A stretch of 17,710 nucleotides of DNA from Zopfochytrium polystomum (Eukaryota > Chytridiomycota > Chytridiomycetes > Chytridiales > Chytridiaceae): the NCBI GenBank assembly GCA_025765615.1, contig JAIVFJ010000631.1, positions 1 through 17,710 on the forward strand. Direction: 5' to 3'. A program made the position numbers and the translations under genes. The notes beneath the pieces are model-generated. The model saw nothing but the letters and a program-made list of their open reading frames with translations, was not told the DNA's origin and made no database searches. Position 1 is the stretch's first letter, and each line of letters begins with the position of its first letter. Below are positions 1-9,471 of this stretch, in pieces.

Positions 1-377
1 ACGGCACGGACCCCGCGGTTGATAGGACGCCGGGAAGATTGATGCCGGCATTCGGGTTGATCGTCGAAGATGCCGCCATGTATGAGGGCTGTTGGTCGGG
101 CGGCTGCCCATCTGCCCCATCTGCCCCATCTGTGGCGGCCAGACGCAACTGCGGGTTGAGTAGTGCCGGAGGCGGCGGCTGCCGCCTTAGCCAGCTGCTG
201 GTGCTGCAAAGCTGCTGCTGGTAGAGAATGTGCTGCTGCAACAGCTGCTGGTTCTGGAGGTAGGCGGACGTGGAGGCAGGCAGGGTCTTGCCCTCGGCAG
301 CCAGGAGCTGCATCTGCGCGCTGCTGCTGCTGTGCGAGATGCAGCAGCATCTGCTGCTGCTGCGTCTGCTGGCTCAT
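1..377 (-). CDS. Glutamine-rich protein, N-terminal part (runs off the left edge)
   Basis: Reading leftward from an ATG at 375-377 gives a protein starting MSQQTQQQQMLLHLAQQQQ, followed by alternating Gln-rich and aliphatic stretches (for example QLLAAEGKTLPASTSAYLQ, then NQQLLQQHILYQQQ) and an Ala run. The CTG/CAG triplets seen on the plus strand between about 160 and 370 encode the Gln runs. Continuous coding needs at least two frame changes, near 317 and near 208, both in repetitive triplets, so slippage or sequencing error is likely. After about position 120 a Gly/Met/Gln-rich stretch follows (repeated QMG units) and then a more ordinary sequence (SYMAASSTINPNAGINLPGV). I do not recognise the family. 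Q-rich composition is typical of fungal transcription or chromatin factors, but that is only a guess. Confidence 0.5.
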   Translation of the reverse strand, partial: MSQQTQQQQMLLHLAQQQQRADAAPGCRGQDPACLHVRLPPEPAAVAAAHSLPAAALQHQQLAKAAAAASGTTQPAVASGRHRWGRWGRWAAARPTALIHGGIFDDQPECRHQSSRRPINRGVRA

Positions 378-395
378 TCCTCCTCCCGATCTACT

Positions 396-413
396 ACCAC
401 CACCACCACCACC
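396..413. repeat. (ACC)n microsatellite
   Basis: Six uninterrupted ACC units lie just upstream of the ATG of the Gln-rich gene, probably in its 5' leader. An open frame across it on the minus strand would encode only poly-Val or poly-Trp, so I treat it as non-coding. Confidence 0.85.
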
Positions 414-426
414 TGGTTATAGCCTT

Positions 427-447
427 TTCCTTCCTTCCTTCCTTCCT
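427..447. repeat. (TTCC)n microsatellite
   Basis: About five TTCC units sit in the same upstream leader or promoter region of the Gln-rich gene. As pyrimidine on plus, it reads as a purine tract on the coding strand. Confidence 0.85.
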
Positions 448-711
448 GTTCCTTCTTCGTTCCGTCCTTAGAAGAAGAGCAAGAAGGGGCGGCGGGCCGA
501 GGGGGAAGGGAGGGGCGGGTTTGGGATGCTTTCTCGACCCAGTCGGTGGTTGTGATGATGATGCGTTTTCTTGTTGCTGTTGAGTAGGGGGCCGCGCGAT
601 GCCAACGGTGAGGCGGTGAGGTCCCAAAACGAGAGACAACACACCTTGCTTGTTGGAGGTGAGTTTTCAATGGGAGCCGACAGGGCGAGTAAGAAGCGAA
701 GATGCAGAGGG

Positions 712-782
712 AGACAGACAGTCCGAAGACAGACAGACAGACAACAGACAGACAGACAGACAGACAGACAGAGACAGACACA
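712..782. repeat. (GACA)n microsatellite
   Basis: Roughly seventeen GACA units with a few interruptions. Open frames run through it on both strands because a 4-base repeat of this composition lacks stops, and the predicted peptides (RQTD repeats on plus, CLSV repeats on minus) are artefacts of that. It lies in the spacer between the Gln-rich gene and cytochrome c1. Confidence 0.9.
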
Positions 783-1171
783 AGACACACAGGAAGGTCC
801 CACTCAAGCTCGGCTGCCAAACCCAGAAAACCACTAACGTGAGCATTTATTCACCCAACCAGCTCGGGCTCAACCGAAGTAGACCATCGCTTCATCGGCG
901 ATGTGGCTGGTGCACTTGACTTCAAAGACTCTTTGTGTTGAGTGTCTGGCCACGCCCATGTTGTGTGCTAAAAGACAAGAAACCCACTCAAGGAAGAAGG
1001 CTGCGGATTCGCTCCAGCTCCTGCAGGCAAGCTCCCAGACATCGATTCATCCACGACGTTTAACAGAGGAAAAGGGGAATAAAACAAGGGAGTATATATA
1101 TCGAAAGGCCAAGCGGGAGGCCAGGAGGGTGAGAGAGAAGAAGCGGTTTCTATTTTCCTAGTTATAAGTCA

Positions 1172-1670
1172 TCAGATGAAGTGGAAGTAGTTTGTCGGCT
1201 TTACGAAGTGCAACACAAAGAGGGAAATAAAGAAAAGGCAAAACCACTCACGTCCTTCGACGGCCGGTACGCCAGCTTCTTCGGCTTGATGAGGGGTCCA
1301 CTTGAATCGCTTCCACCAGATGGCGTGGCGACGACCCTTCATCCCCATCTTCTTGCGCTCGTCATGCTGAGGGTAGCTAGCCCACGCGAGGAACGTGGGA
1401 CACCGTCCTTTGCGGTCTGCGACGCGTTGTTTGGCGTGCCGTCCTCGTAGTCGACAACCTCGTCGTACACCGCGCGGGTCATGGCGATGGCGCCACCGGG
1501 GAGCAGCATTTGAAGTGGAGGCCGCCGCGAATAGGAAACCGGGCGGGGAGGGTCCGAAGTAGCGAGAAGCGGGCGCGGGCGATGCACGACAAGTCGGGCG
1601 GGAGAGCACCGCCGTTTGCAACACGCGCCGATTCGTCGTTGGGATATGGAACCGGCATTCGGTCCGTCAA
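1172..1670 (-). CDS. CYT1: Cytochrome c1, C-terminal half, disrupted
   Basis: Mitochondrial cytochrome c1, the haem-carrying electron-transfer subunit of complex III. An exon at 1252-1670 starts after a TTTTTCAG acceptor with [14 protein letters not shown], then [37 protein letters not shown] and [10 protein letters not shown], all hallmarks of the family. A final exon at 1172-1198 (PTNYFHFI, stop) joins across a GTGAGT...AAAG intron to [13 protein letters not shown]. The reading frame breaks several times: around 1394-1406 after the AKD motif, at the four-G run 1293-1296, and near the PGGAIAM motif. Two conserved blocks are also shortened: the segment that should read HGG.DY..FSLLTGY after the PPDLS motif, and most of the membrane anchor between MGMK and WWKRFKW. 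Either this is a decaying copy or the consensus is poor here. Family identity is secure; functionality is not. Confidence 0.85.
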
Positions 1671-2648
1671 CTGAAAAAGATGTTTTCAGTTGCTCCGTTA
1701 CCCGACGCGTGGGGAGGTCGGCTCGGAGAACTGTTCCGAAAGGCGATGACGATGAAATCAAGCTGGTTTTTCAGGTCGTTCGCCGTCACTCAGGGCTGCG
1801 CCGACGACGGTCCCTATTCGACCACGGGCGGACGAGAGCGAGCAGGACAATTTCGTGGGACCTGTTCTTCCGAAGGCGCGTCACCGTTGTTCAAGTTGTC
1901 CACAAATTGTCGAACCAAAGGGACAAGTACAAGGGTTTTTGCCGAAACTTTTTCCGTTCGCCTTAGAATGCCCTTTTCTCACACTGACGGTGTATTCACG
2001 CAAACCATCCATCATCTCATCGATAGGGCCGCTATTTGTGCAATGGGAGCGAGCGACGAGGCGGTTGAAAAATCTTCTGCAAGATGTCATGATGTGCTAC
2101 TACGAATTCGCGCGTCGCATGCCATGCAGTGGCTCGACGCGCCATCGCTGGAGAGCCTCCAGGCTCTACTTATCCTCGCCGACGTTTCCCTTCGTTGAGT
2201 TTATACTGTGCATTGAAATTGAAAAGAGGCATTCGCTTATCTACAGGTAACCTCTTCTTGGTCGGAAAAATAAGCGACCGGCCACGGAGAGGCCCGCGAG
2301 GCCCTAGCGCACGGCGATGCCAACGCCAGGTCGGCTTGAGAGAGGAAACGCAATGGAGGACTATCTTGGCGACGGCCGTATTAGCGGTGCCGACCACGAC
2401 GGACAGAACAGCATTTCCCGCCTTCGAGATTGACAATTTTCGAGCAACGCGCACAGTGGCCTGGTCAGTTTTGGCTGGAAACGAAGTGAGAATCGAGAGA
2501 AGTTGGAGGAAGTCCGTAGGGGCTCAGTTGCCAACGAGTACGATTATGTAGCCGAGCGTATTATCCCAAGCGGATGGATGGGCGTGGCACGGATTCAGTT
2601 TGTTGCCAACAATTACAGCTAATTCCCGATTTTTACGCCAGCTTTTAT
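1671..2648 (-). other. Unresolved region, expected N-terminal exons of cytochrome c1
   Basis: Cytochrome c1 should continue here with its presequence and CxxCH haem site. I scanned the minus strand for CxxCH codons and found none. Two weak candidates exist. A basic then hydrophobic stretch at about 2345-2455 (RVARKLSISKAGNAVLSVVV) could be a mitochondrial presequence. A segment around 1860-1900 (NGDAPSEEQV) could match the acidic stretch before the LTDR exon. Plus-strand frames across this region, up to 172 codons, show no recognisable content. Nothing else can be supported. Confidence 0.25.
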
Positions 2649-3218
2649 TCATGCTTTCATTGGTGCTACTCCGGCGGTTTTCTTTTTGTGCTCTTCCCTG
2701 TGCAAACATTTGTTATCCCAGCCGAAAAAGAGGCAAACATGAAGCATAGGGGATGGGACAAACCTCAGCAGCTCAGCAAAGTCAGTGGACTCGTCATCGT
2801 CTTCCCAGGCGTCCTCCCCACGCGTTCAGCGGCTCGACGCCCGCATCGTCTTCCCAACCTAAAACGTGATGGGGGGCCGGAAAAAGGCAGGTGCAGAGAG
2901 TTGAAGTGCAGCAGTCAGATCTGGCTTGCGCGAGAGGCCCCAGCAATCAATCCCCAAGGTTCAATGTGCAGGCGTCCCTCTCGATCGCGTCCGCTTCCAT
3001 CCGCTCCAATCCGCAGATCCATCCAATCTCTAGTGTCCAACCACTCGCTCACCTTCCACGGCAGGGAAGTCCTCGAATTCATCGTCTTCTTCAAGGGCGG
3101 CTTTGGGCTTTGACGGCCCTGGCGGCTCTGTGGCTGCTGATTCTGCAGCCGCCGCCGCCGCTGGGGTGGCGGATGAGACCTGGTCTGCTTTCTTCTTTTC
3201 GTCGTCGTTCTTGGCCAT
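2649..3218 (-). CDS. SEM1: SEM1/DSS1, 26S proteasome lid subunit
   Basis: Small acidic intrinsically disordered protein of the 26S proteasome lid, also a partner of BRCA2-type and TREX-2 complexes in other eukaryotes. Three exons: 3053-3218 (ATG at 3216-3218), 2764-2858 and 2649-2697, joined by GTGAGC...TTTTAG and GTTTGT...CACAG introns. Exon 1 has a Lys/Ala/Pro-rich leader of about 40 residues and then the signature LEEDDEFEDFPA. Exon 2 encodes the second acidic Trp motif NAW-EDAWEDDDESTDFAELLR, and exon 3 a basic tail REEHKKKTAGVAPMKA. The four-base run at 2816-2819 has one base too many: three bases restore the NAWEDAWED motif, four shift the frame. The product would be about 102 residues, longer than human DSS1 (70) because of the leader. 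Confidence 0.88.
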
Positions 3219-3512
3219 CCTCCCGCTGCTTTGATCGACGGCCTCGCAATGTGCAATGTGCCGCTCCCCGAGAGTTGTGATCCAATGCGACGACGCGTGG
3301 CCAGAAGATGCCGTTTGTGACAAGGTCAGTAAGATTGGTGCCACCACAGAATCAGTGGTTTGCGTCCTCAATGATTATGATCTGCCTGGAAACTCTCGCC
3401 AACCCCCTGATCCCATGAATTTGACTTCAACTTTGTTCGTGATAAAGAATGTGCAAGGCAGTAAACAGATCAGAGAAACTGGCCCGACCAGCTACCAGAA
3501 ATCACAAGGATT
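3219..3512. other. Spacer between SEM1 start and NDUFA6 stop
   Basis: 294 bases between the SEM1 ATG and the upstream gene's stop codon; they must hold the NDUFA6 3' end and the SEM1 promoter. No canonical TATA or polyadenylation hexamer stands out. Confidence 0.5.
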
Positions 3513-4031
3513 TCATCTTCCCTCGTAAAACTTGCCCAGAAAGTCCCGCGGCTTTGGCTCGGCGTACGGGTTCTGCTCAAAGTATCGCATGACGTGCGTC
3601 TTTTGCTTCCAGAAGTTCAGCGTTTCTTCGAGTTCTTGGCGGCTCTTGAGAAGCATGACGTCGATGACACCAAGGTCCGAGACGTGGCGGGACTCCTCGT
3701 AGGCCTGGCGAACGCGACGTTTGAGGGCGGATGTGGTGATGTCGAGCTGGTAGAGCTCGACGATGTGCGGGCTCTAGATGGAGGAGCGAAAAAATGTTGG
3801 GGTCAAGTAACTGTTTTGTGAGGGTTGGATCTGCGATCAGATCACAAAGTGCAGCGTGACTGATCGATCCGCGACCCACAGGGATCGCATCATCCGCATC
3901 GCTGAGGACCTCCAAACAAAATACTCACAGCTCTGATCCAGTCCCTGTACGCGAGGAGGGCGCGACGCCGGGCCTGGGTGAGTGAAGCGGACTGAGCCGT
4001 CACGATCGAGGGGGACGAACTTTAACTGCAT
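3513..4031 (-). CDS. NDUFA6: NDUFA6/LYRM6-type complex I accessory subunit
   Basis: LYR-motif accessory subunit of respiratory complex I on the matrix side, which binds the mitochondrial acyl carrier protein. Exon 2 (3513-3773, 86 codons plus stop) is continuous and diagnostic: ELYQLDITTSALKRRVRQ, then HVSDLGVIDVMLLKSRQELE, ETLNFWKQKTHVMRYF and a C-terminal PRDFLGKFYEG. Exon 1 (3929-4031) carries the LYR-like ARRRALLAYRDWIRA, in which the usual LYR reads AYR. The intron 3774-3928 is GTGAGT...CTAG and the join reads RA/SPHIVEL in frame. The only upstream ATG (4029-4031) is one base out of frame with the LYR segment; removing one base from the five-G run at 4010-4014 restores it. Alternatively a separate first exon supplies the start. 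Product about 120 residues, normal for the family. Confidence 0.9.
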
Positions 4032-4152
4032 TATCGCTCGTCGAGCAACGCAAGGGCAATCGAAGATTTGACAAGTCCATTTGCAATGGAGATAATGATT
4101 GCAGCATAGCCAGGGCGATATTTTCCAGCGTCCACGAGAGAGGCAACGTCTC

Positions 4153-4162
4153 AATATATTTT
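4153..4162 (-). promoter_or_regulatory. TATA-like element upstream of NDUFA6
   Basis: The minus strand reads AAAATATATT about 120 bases upstream of the NDUFA6 ATG, in the gap between that gene and the cyclase copy A stop. It is a plausible core promoter element by position and composition only. Confidence 0.25.
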
Positions 4163-4248
4163 GAATTTAAGTCGGTTGACTTAATGGAAAGAGCGGTTAG
4201 TTTGAGAAGCGGTCAGTTTGAGAAGGCTGTTTGACAGATTTGAAATGA

Positions 4249-7200
4249 TTAAAATCTATGATCGTAAATCTCTTTGAGAATGCGCCGCTCCCACTCGACA
4301 TCGTAACTCTCCATTCGTGCCAATATAGTAGCTACTTCCGACAGCACCTCTCGCTTCCCAGTTATCCACAACGCCTCGAAGCCGCCGTGCACTGATTATC
4401 AAGACTTGATAATCATGCAGCAAGCCTGCAAACTCCTTGACAATGCGGTGGCAATCACTCGCAACCGATCAAGAACTTTTTTCTTGGATAACTCCTTTTT
4501 GCTAAATAGACAGGCTGTTGCATCGGTAAGTGCACGGGCGCATTTTACAAGAGGAGATACAGGTCTTGAACGTACTGCGGGATTGAATAGTCGAAATAAG
4601 TTGATTGCTGAAGTCCTGAATGCTGTCCATGTCGATGGGCTCTGCCGGTGATACGTCCAGACTAAGAAGGCCAACATTCGAAAGAGCGAAAAGAGAAAGC
4701 AAAATAGCATGACATAGCGCGGGTATCTACGAGGAGCGTCCAATGGACTATTGCATTGGTCAGGCTCAGCATACCAGCAAGGGCGAAACAGGCGATAGAA
4801 ATAATTCACACTGTTCCACCGCACCACCATAACTCTCAAGCCATGCTTGAATTCTCGCGTGTTTGACAGAATTCTCAAAATCAAGCAGTACTAGCTCTAT
4901 GAACCCCATAATTAAGGTTGAATTGGAAAGGGGCATTCCAGCTCGTTTCATCTAGCACGGAAATAATAAGTGGGTCAAGGAAGCTTTGGGATAGATCAAT
5001 GACCTGAACGAACCTCGGCGAAAAGTCCTACCGAATCCGAAGATCGATAGAAAGTCTGTTGCGTCGAACGTTTCGCAAAGCAAAACTGCCTCAGTACATC
5101 GACAAAGTTTGAGTGCAAGAATGGCAATGCAATTGGGGAATTCGATGAATAATAGTCGATCAAATCATCAATTCGAAAAATTTCTTCCTCCGCCAATTTC
5201 GGATTGAATTTTCCTATTCTAGAAGCGATGAGTTTTGCGTGTCGCACTTTTCAAGTCTGATTAACATACGACTGAAGTATCTGGTGTAGTCGCATCAGCG
5301 ATCTCATTGGAGTGGCCCCGAACTCAAGTCCGCCCTCTTTAAAGAAAGTCATGGAATGTACAATAGCTCAAAGTATCTCTCGTCAGGTTTTAATCCTCCA
5401 ACAAATACTCCCCAGCCGCGCTTATTGCAAATTTTCCCTTGCGGATGCGATCATCGAAAGTGAAGGTCTGGTCAGAAACAATTTCAGACAAGTTTTTGTA
5501 AATTGTTCCTGATCGCCATGAGGCCAAGAATTGATAGCAGTGACCCAAATCGATGAAGAGATAATTTATAAGGCCATATAACCCGTTTCGCCACTGCTCG
5601 GCTGTTGAACTCAGAATCACCTCTGAAAGAATGATTGTGGACAGCATACAAGTTTGGTTGAAAATCATATCAATCTTCCCAAGTTGGGCGATTCCGGCCG
5701 CGTAGATTTCATATGGAAGCTCTGAAGCAGCCATAATGTTGCGTACATATGCGCCAAGCTTAGTGATTAAATCCTCGCTGAAGACCTTTTTGGATCGAGT
5801 TTTTCTGAGGCGTCTTTTCGGAATTGGAAAGCATTCACTAAAGATGAGAGGAAATGTTTGGTGAAGATATGAAAATCGATTCGAATCTTCTCCTTGGATT
5901 GGCGGCTCGAAGAGAAAAAAACCGTGCGAACATGGTAAATCAAGCAACTCAATGCACCAGCTATTTTGGTACGGCGCGTTGAAACCTGCTGTACTGAAAA
6001 GCTGTTTGACAGTTAACCACGTTTTGAGCGTAGTCCCTTCGAAAAATTATCAGTGGCGTCAATAATAAAGACCACATCACCCTGTTTCGTAGTACAGGGC
6101 GCTCAGGACTCGAAGATGATTCAGTTTTATCCAGAAGACTCAAACTGTCCAGAAAGCTGGAGTACGGAGACCAAGGATCGGAAATAGAAGAGAGCCTCCC
6201 CAGTTTTTAAGTCTTCTCCCGGCGGTGAGGAACCCACGATGTAAGTAATAAGTCTTCAGCCTCGACTTCACCCTTTAGCCTCCATGACATGACGAATTAT
6301 TACAGGAAGAAGATAGCTATCGTCCCCACCCATTCGTAGTTTTCTCCTCGAGAGTTTGAATAACAGTACGATGAATGGATTCGCGGCGCTTCGGGAGGAG
6401 CGTACTCAGGATCCCTTGCTGCACCAGATAATGACGGAAAGCATATTCCATGTTCTCAATGGATTTGCAAACGATTACCCGAAGCGATCACGAGTTCTTA
6501 TTTCGAGCTCCAGGTCGGTTGCCGTCAGTTCAGCGACGCTTTGACGGCCTGGTAAACGTTGAATCGCCCCTGCTACTGTTTCCAGATCGAACATTTGTCC
6601 AACGATCGATGCCACAGCCAAAACGGTTTGGAAAGATTTTGGGAGCATGTCCATTCTGTGAAATGGTGAGTCACTCAGCACAGCCGGAAAAGGCCCTTAC
6701 TGTGCTGAAATTGCCTTTTCTCTATCAAGAACTAAAGAGGACAGGGAATTGGGAGCGTCTTGGGTCTTCAGCCCTCTTATCGCTACAAGCACAGCGACTG
6801 GAACACCATTGGTTTTCTGATAAATTTCGACGAGAAGGGATTTTTGCACAATATATCCGAGCTGCGCTGGACCAATTCTGCAAGAGATGCGAACGAAAGT
6901 GGCTCGAGTTGAATCCAACACGTGGAAGCACTTTGGTAACCATCAAAGTACTCGTTTTCTTCCCATTCCTGTCAGAAGTGAGAGAGAAGAAATGGAGGAA
7001 GACTTCACACCTCTTGGGTTCGGCCGCTGAAAACAAATAGAGCGCTCTGAGAAAACTTCATGACAGATTGAAGAACTTTGTGGGACTCGAAATCAAACCA
7101 CTAAAATCAGTAGACATCTTCAGTGATGGCGAATTCACTTTCAAAATCTTACCTGAATGTCATCACATATGAAGCACGAATGGAAACCCAAAGTACGCGC

Positions 7201-9471
7201 CATTTCAAGAACTTGGTAAATAATAAAAGCGATCCGGCCGGTCAAGTCGCCACCAGGAAGTCTCTCATTGACCTGAAAAGCCTTCATTCCTGGGATAATG
7301 GCAAGGAGGCGGCTTGTTGCGCGAGAAATTCCAAGAGCCTCCATCACTTTCTCAAGATATGCCCATTCGGTATCAATTATTTCGGGAAGGACAACCAGCG
7401 ATGTCTTAGAGCCGAAAGCGAGTTTGGAGCTGCGAGAGACAAGCGGGCTGTCGGAACTGGAGGACTTCCTGTTTTCGCCGAATCGGAAAGCATCGGGTTT
7501 GATACCAAATGATCGTAATTGCGTCGAAATACACCGAAAAATATGGAGTAACGCCCCGAAGGACATTCGCTGCTTAACCTCATCATCTGTACATTCACTA
7601 TGTAGATGAGAAGAGAGTTGGGAGCAGAATCTCCAAATAATCTTACCACAAAACTGTTGGAGACTGCTTCAGTTCATTTCTGAGGCGAATCAACAGCGAG
7701 GATTTGCCAAGGCCGGATCTTCCTGTAAGCAGCATAATCTTGCGATGTGGTTTAGTTTTCCACGTTTTGGCCACGTCATGAATCGCTTCCAGCTCTGCAG
7801 CGCGTCCAAACAGCTCATCATTGCCTCCATCGACTTCTTTAGTCGGATCGAGAAGCCTTGTCGGAAGTACCTTGTTCATCCGGTATACCGTCACTCCGTC
7901 TGAGATACCTGAATCCAATTTAGTACCAATTCCAGGCCATGAATTAACACCTTTCAATTTAATTCGCCGCGTTATCTTCGTAAATTCAAAGCCATTTTTT
8001 GAACTTTCGTATGTTGGCCCATCGCAAAGGATTATCGGGAACTTTGTGTCGGACAAAGCATCTTCCATGCACATCAACCGCGCTGCAATATTCACTGGCG
8101 AGCCCAAAACGGTTCCGTCTGCTCTTAAAGGGGAGCCTATCAAACCGGCGTAGATGGTTCCCGAAGCGACTCCGGCGGTAAAAAAATATTGCGAGCTTAT
8201 GCTATTCTCACTCCGCAGTGCGCTGAAAAGTTGTAAGCAAGCTGCCAAAGCATATGCAATCTCTCCTCGCTGATGTGCCAAGCCACGCAAACCCCAAACC
8301 GCGAGCGCGCTAAATCCTTTGTCGTCGAAGTTGATCTGGCGCAAACTTCCTCCTTCAGCATCGACACACGCAATTACCTCCTGCGAGATTTTTTGCACAA
8401 TTGAAAGGGCAGCTGGTGGAACTCCTGGTCGCTTCATTCCCTCATGATCGATTATCACATTCGGGAAACGAAAGAAAACCACGGTCGCATTTCGCGTGTC
8501 ACTGTAGTTCTCATGGTCGAGGTCCACAGTGAAGCCTGACTCAACAATAAATGCCGCGACGGACGCCTCAACGTACGTAAGGGCCATACTGTTGTCCATC
8601 GACTTTTCGTTGGCAGCCGGTGTCTGGTCCGGGAAATACTGATCGAAATAAATCACAGCACTTGCAAAATACGAAGAGCTATCCTTGATCGTAACCATCG
8701 CATTCTCGTTTGGTATTTTTCGGATCAGACAACATCTGCAGATAGTACGCGCCTGGCGATCCCGTCAAAGTCCGATGAAAGAACTTGATAGTACTTCGAA
8801 GAAAGAACCAGATCGCCACGATGGCCAAGGTTCACCATACTTGCCTGCGTCTGAGACCGCTTCGCCGGCAATGAAGTACTCTCGCCGATCTGAGCCGTCA
8901 AGGTTAGTTGCGAGTTTGCCGACGTGGATGTGGTAGAGGTGACCGATTCCAATTCCGATATGAATTCCCAAAGTGTCCTCCGAAACACGCGTCACTTCCC
9001 GAAATTCATTCAAAAGCTCCAGGCAGCAAGCGAAGGACTCCAATATTCGCGTCCGACGGCCCGCGCTTGATCCATTGGTGGACCTGCACGATCGGCGTTT
9101 AGAATGATCACAAGGAGTATGCCATACCAGCACGCGATCGCCGCGTCACCAGCGAATTTAACGATTGCTCCAGATCGGCGGTAGATGCGCTCGATGATTT
9201 TTGAAACGGGGCCTTCAGAGTTTCGCGAAGTATGGCTGCACCATCGGCGCCGTGTACATCCAAAAGGTGGTTGGTGAGGGCCGTGAACCCTGTCAACGAA
9301 ACCCCGCTGATCAGAGGCTGCTGTGATCGAAGAAAGCTGTGCAACTAACTCACCGGATATATCCACGACTGCTGCGATCCCTTCACTTTCTACAGTTGCA
9401 AAGGGCACGCTACTCAACGGAGCGTCTCGACTGCATATGGTGATGACGTGTTCCGGGAGGAACTTCCGCAT
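4249..9471 (-). CDS. Soluble-type (ADCY10-like) adenylyl cyclase, copy A
   Basis: Makes cAMP from ATP. The layout C1 cyclase, C2 cyclase, P-loop NTPase, long helical C-terminus matches mammalian ADCY10. Ten exons by GT-AG sites: 9354-9471, 9128-9289, 7647-9083, 7153-7597, 7011-7100, 6701-6930, 6081-6655, 5270-6036, 5014-5218 and 4249-4951. They total 4,732 nt, about 1,575 residues against 1,610 in human sAC. Introns run 44-80 nt. The start is ATG 9469-9471; a TTTTAG just upstream leaves room for a further 5' exon. The stretch 7643-8698 is open throughout. Single-base slips interrupt other exons, for example at 9204-9206 (one T short), 8840, 8755, 8700, 6125-6128 and 6022-6025 (one base too many). 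The C-terminus reads YDVEWERRILKEIYDHRF. No signal peptide or membrane segment is visible, fitting a cytosolic enzyme. Confidence 0.85.
7000..7815 (-). other. Copy A: P-loop NTPase module
   Basis: LFGRAAELEAIHDVAKTW leads into a beta strand IMLLTG and a Walker A GRSGLGKSS at 7700-7723. After an intron, the exon at 7153-7597 ends with a Walker B-like strand CFICDDIQ, followed in the next exon by WFDFESHKVLQSVMKFSQ and a strand ending FVFSGRTQE. This is the STAND/AAA-type module that follows C2 in ADCY10 (human GRNKEINYF and GLPGYGKS). The exon at 7011-7100 is exactly 30 codons in both tandem copies. Confidence 0.8.
8011..8488 (-). other. Copy A: second cyclase domain (C2)
   Basis: Fully open frame. 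GGSLRQINFDDKGFSALAVW carries the adenine-selecting Lys (8318-8320), equivalent to sAC Lys334 in FDKG. GVASGTIYAGLIGSPLR is followed by ADGTVLGSPVNIAARLM, with Thr (8111-8113), Asn (8090-8092) and Arg (8078-8080) at the sAC positions Thr405, Asn412 and Arg416. Lys plus Thr is the adenylyl pattern; guanylyl cyclases use Glu and Cys. C2 lacks metal aspartates, so as in sAC one active site forms between C1 and C2. Confidence 0.88.
8760..9371 (-). other. Copy A: first cyclase domain (C1)
   Basis: AAVVDISG-FTALTNHLLDVH spans intron 1 and matches the sAC motif FVDISGFTAM, with the first metal Asp at 9361-9363. SGAIVKFAGDAAIACW carries the second metal Asp at 9145-9147 and the Lys (9157-9159) equivalent to sAC Lys95. 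After a 44-nt intron come LGIHIGIGIGHLYHIHVG, REYFIAGEAVSDAG and GDLVLSSKYYQVLSS, matching sAC strands in order. At the position of the bicarbonate-site Arg176 (sAC AVDDVR) this protein has Gly (8843-8845). The frame slips by one base immediately after this point. Confidence 0.85.

Larger units (their letters stand above)
378..1171. other. Intergenic spacer upstream of the Gln-rich gene
   Basis: Apart from the three microsatellites I see no supportable gene here. A TATA-like tatatata lies at 1093-1100, but it is about 700 bases from the Gln-rich ATG and close to the cytochrome c1 stop, so its role is unclear. Short frames between 820 and 1170 have no recognisable content. Confidence 0.5.

Noticed and set aside
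712..782. CRISPR-like array
   Set aside because: The repeats are contiguous tetranucleotides without spacers, in a eukaryotic context.
374..820. 148-codon minus-strand frame with CLSV repeats
   Set aside because: Produced by the GACA microsatellite, which has no stop codons; no other coding sign.
1680..2250. Plus-strand frames of 172 and 131 codons
   Set aside because: No recognisable motif and they lie opposite the region where cytochrome c1 must have its N-terminal exons.
4249..9471. Copy A as a pseudogene
   Set aside because: It has frame slips, but so do SEM1, NDUFA6 and the deaminase nearby; all catalytic residues are intact and a 1,056-base stretch is fully open.
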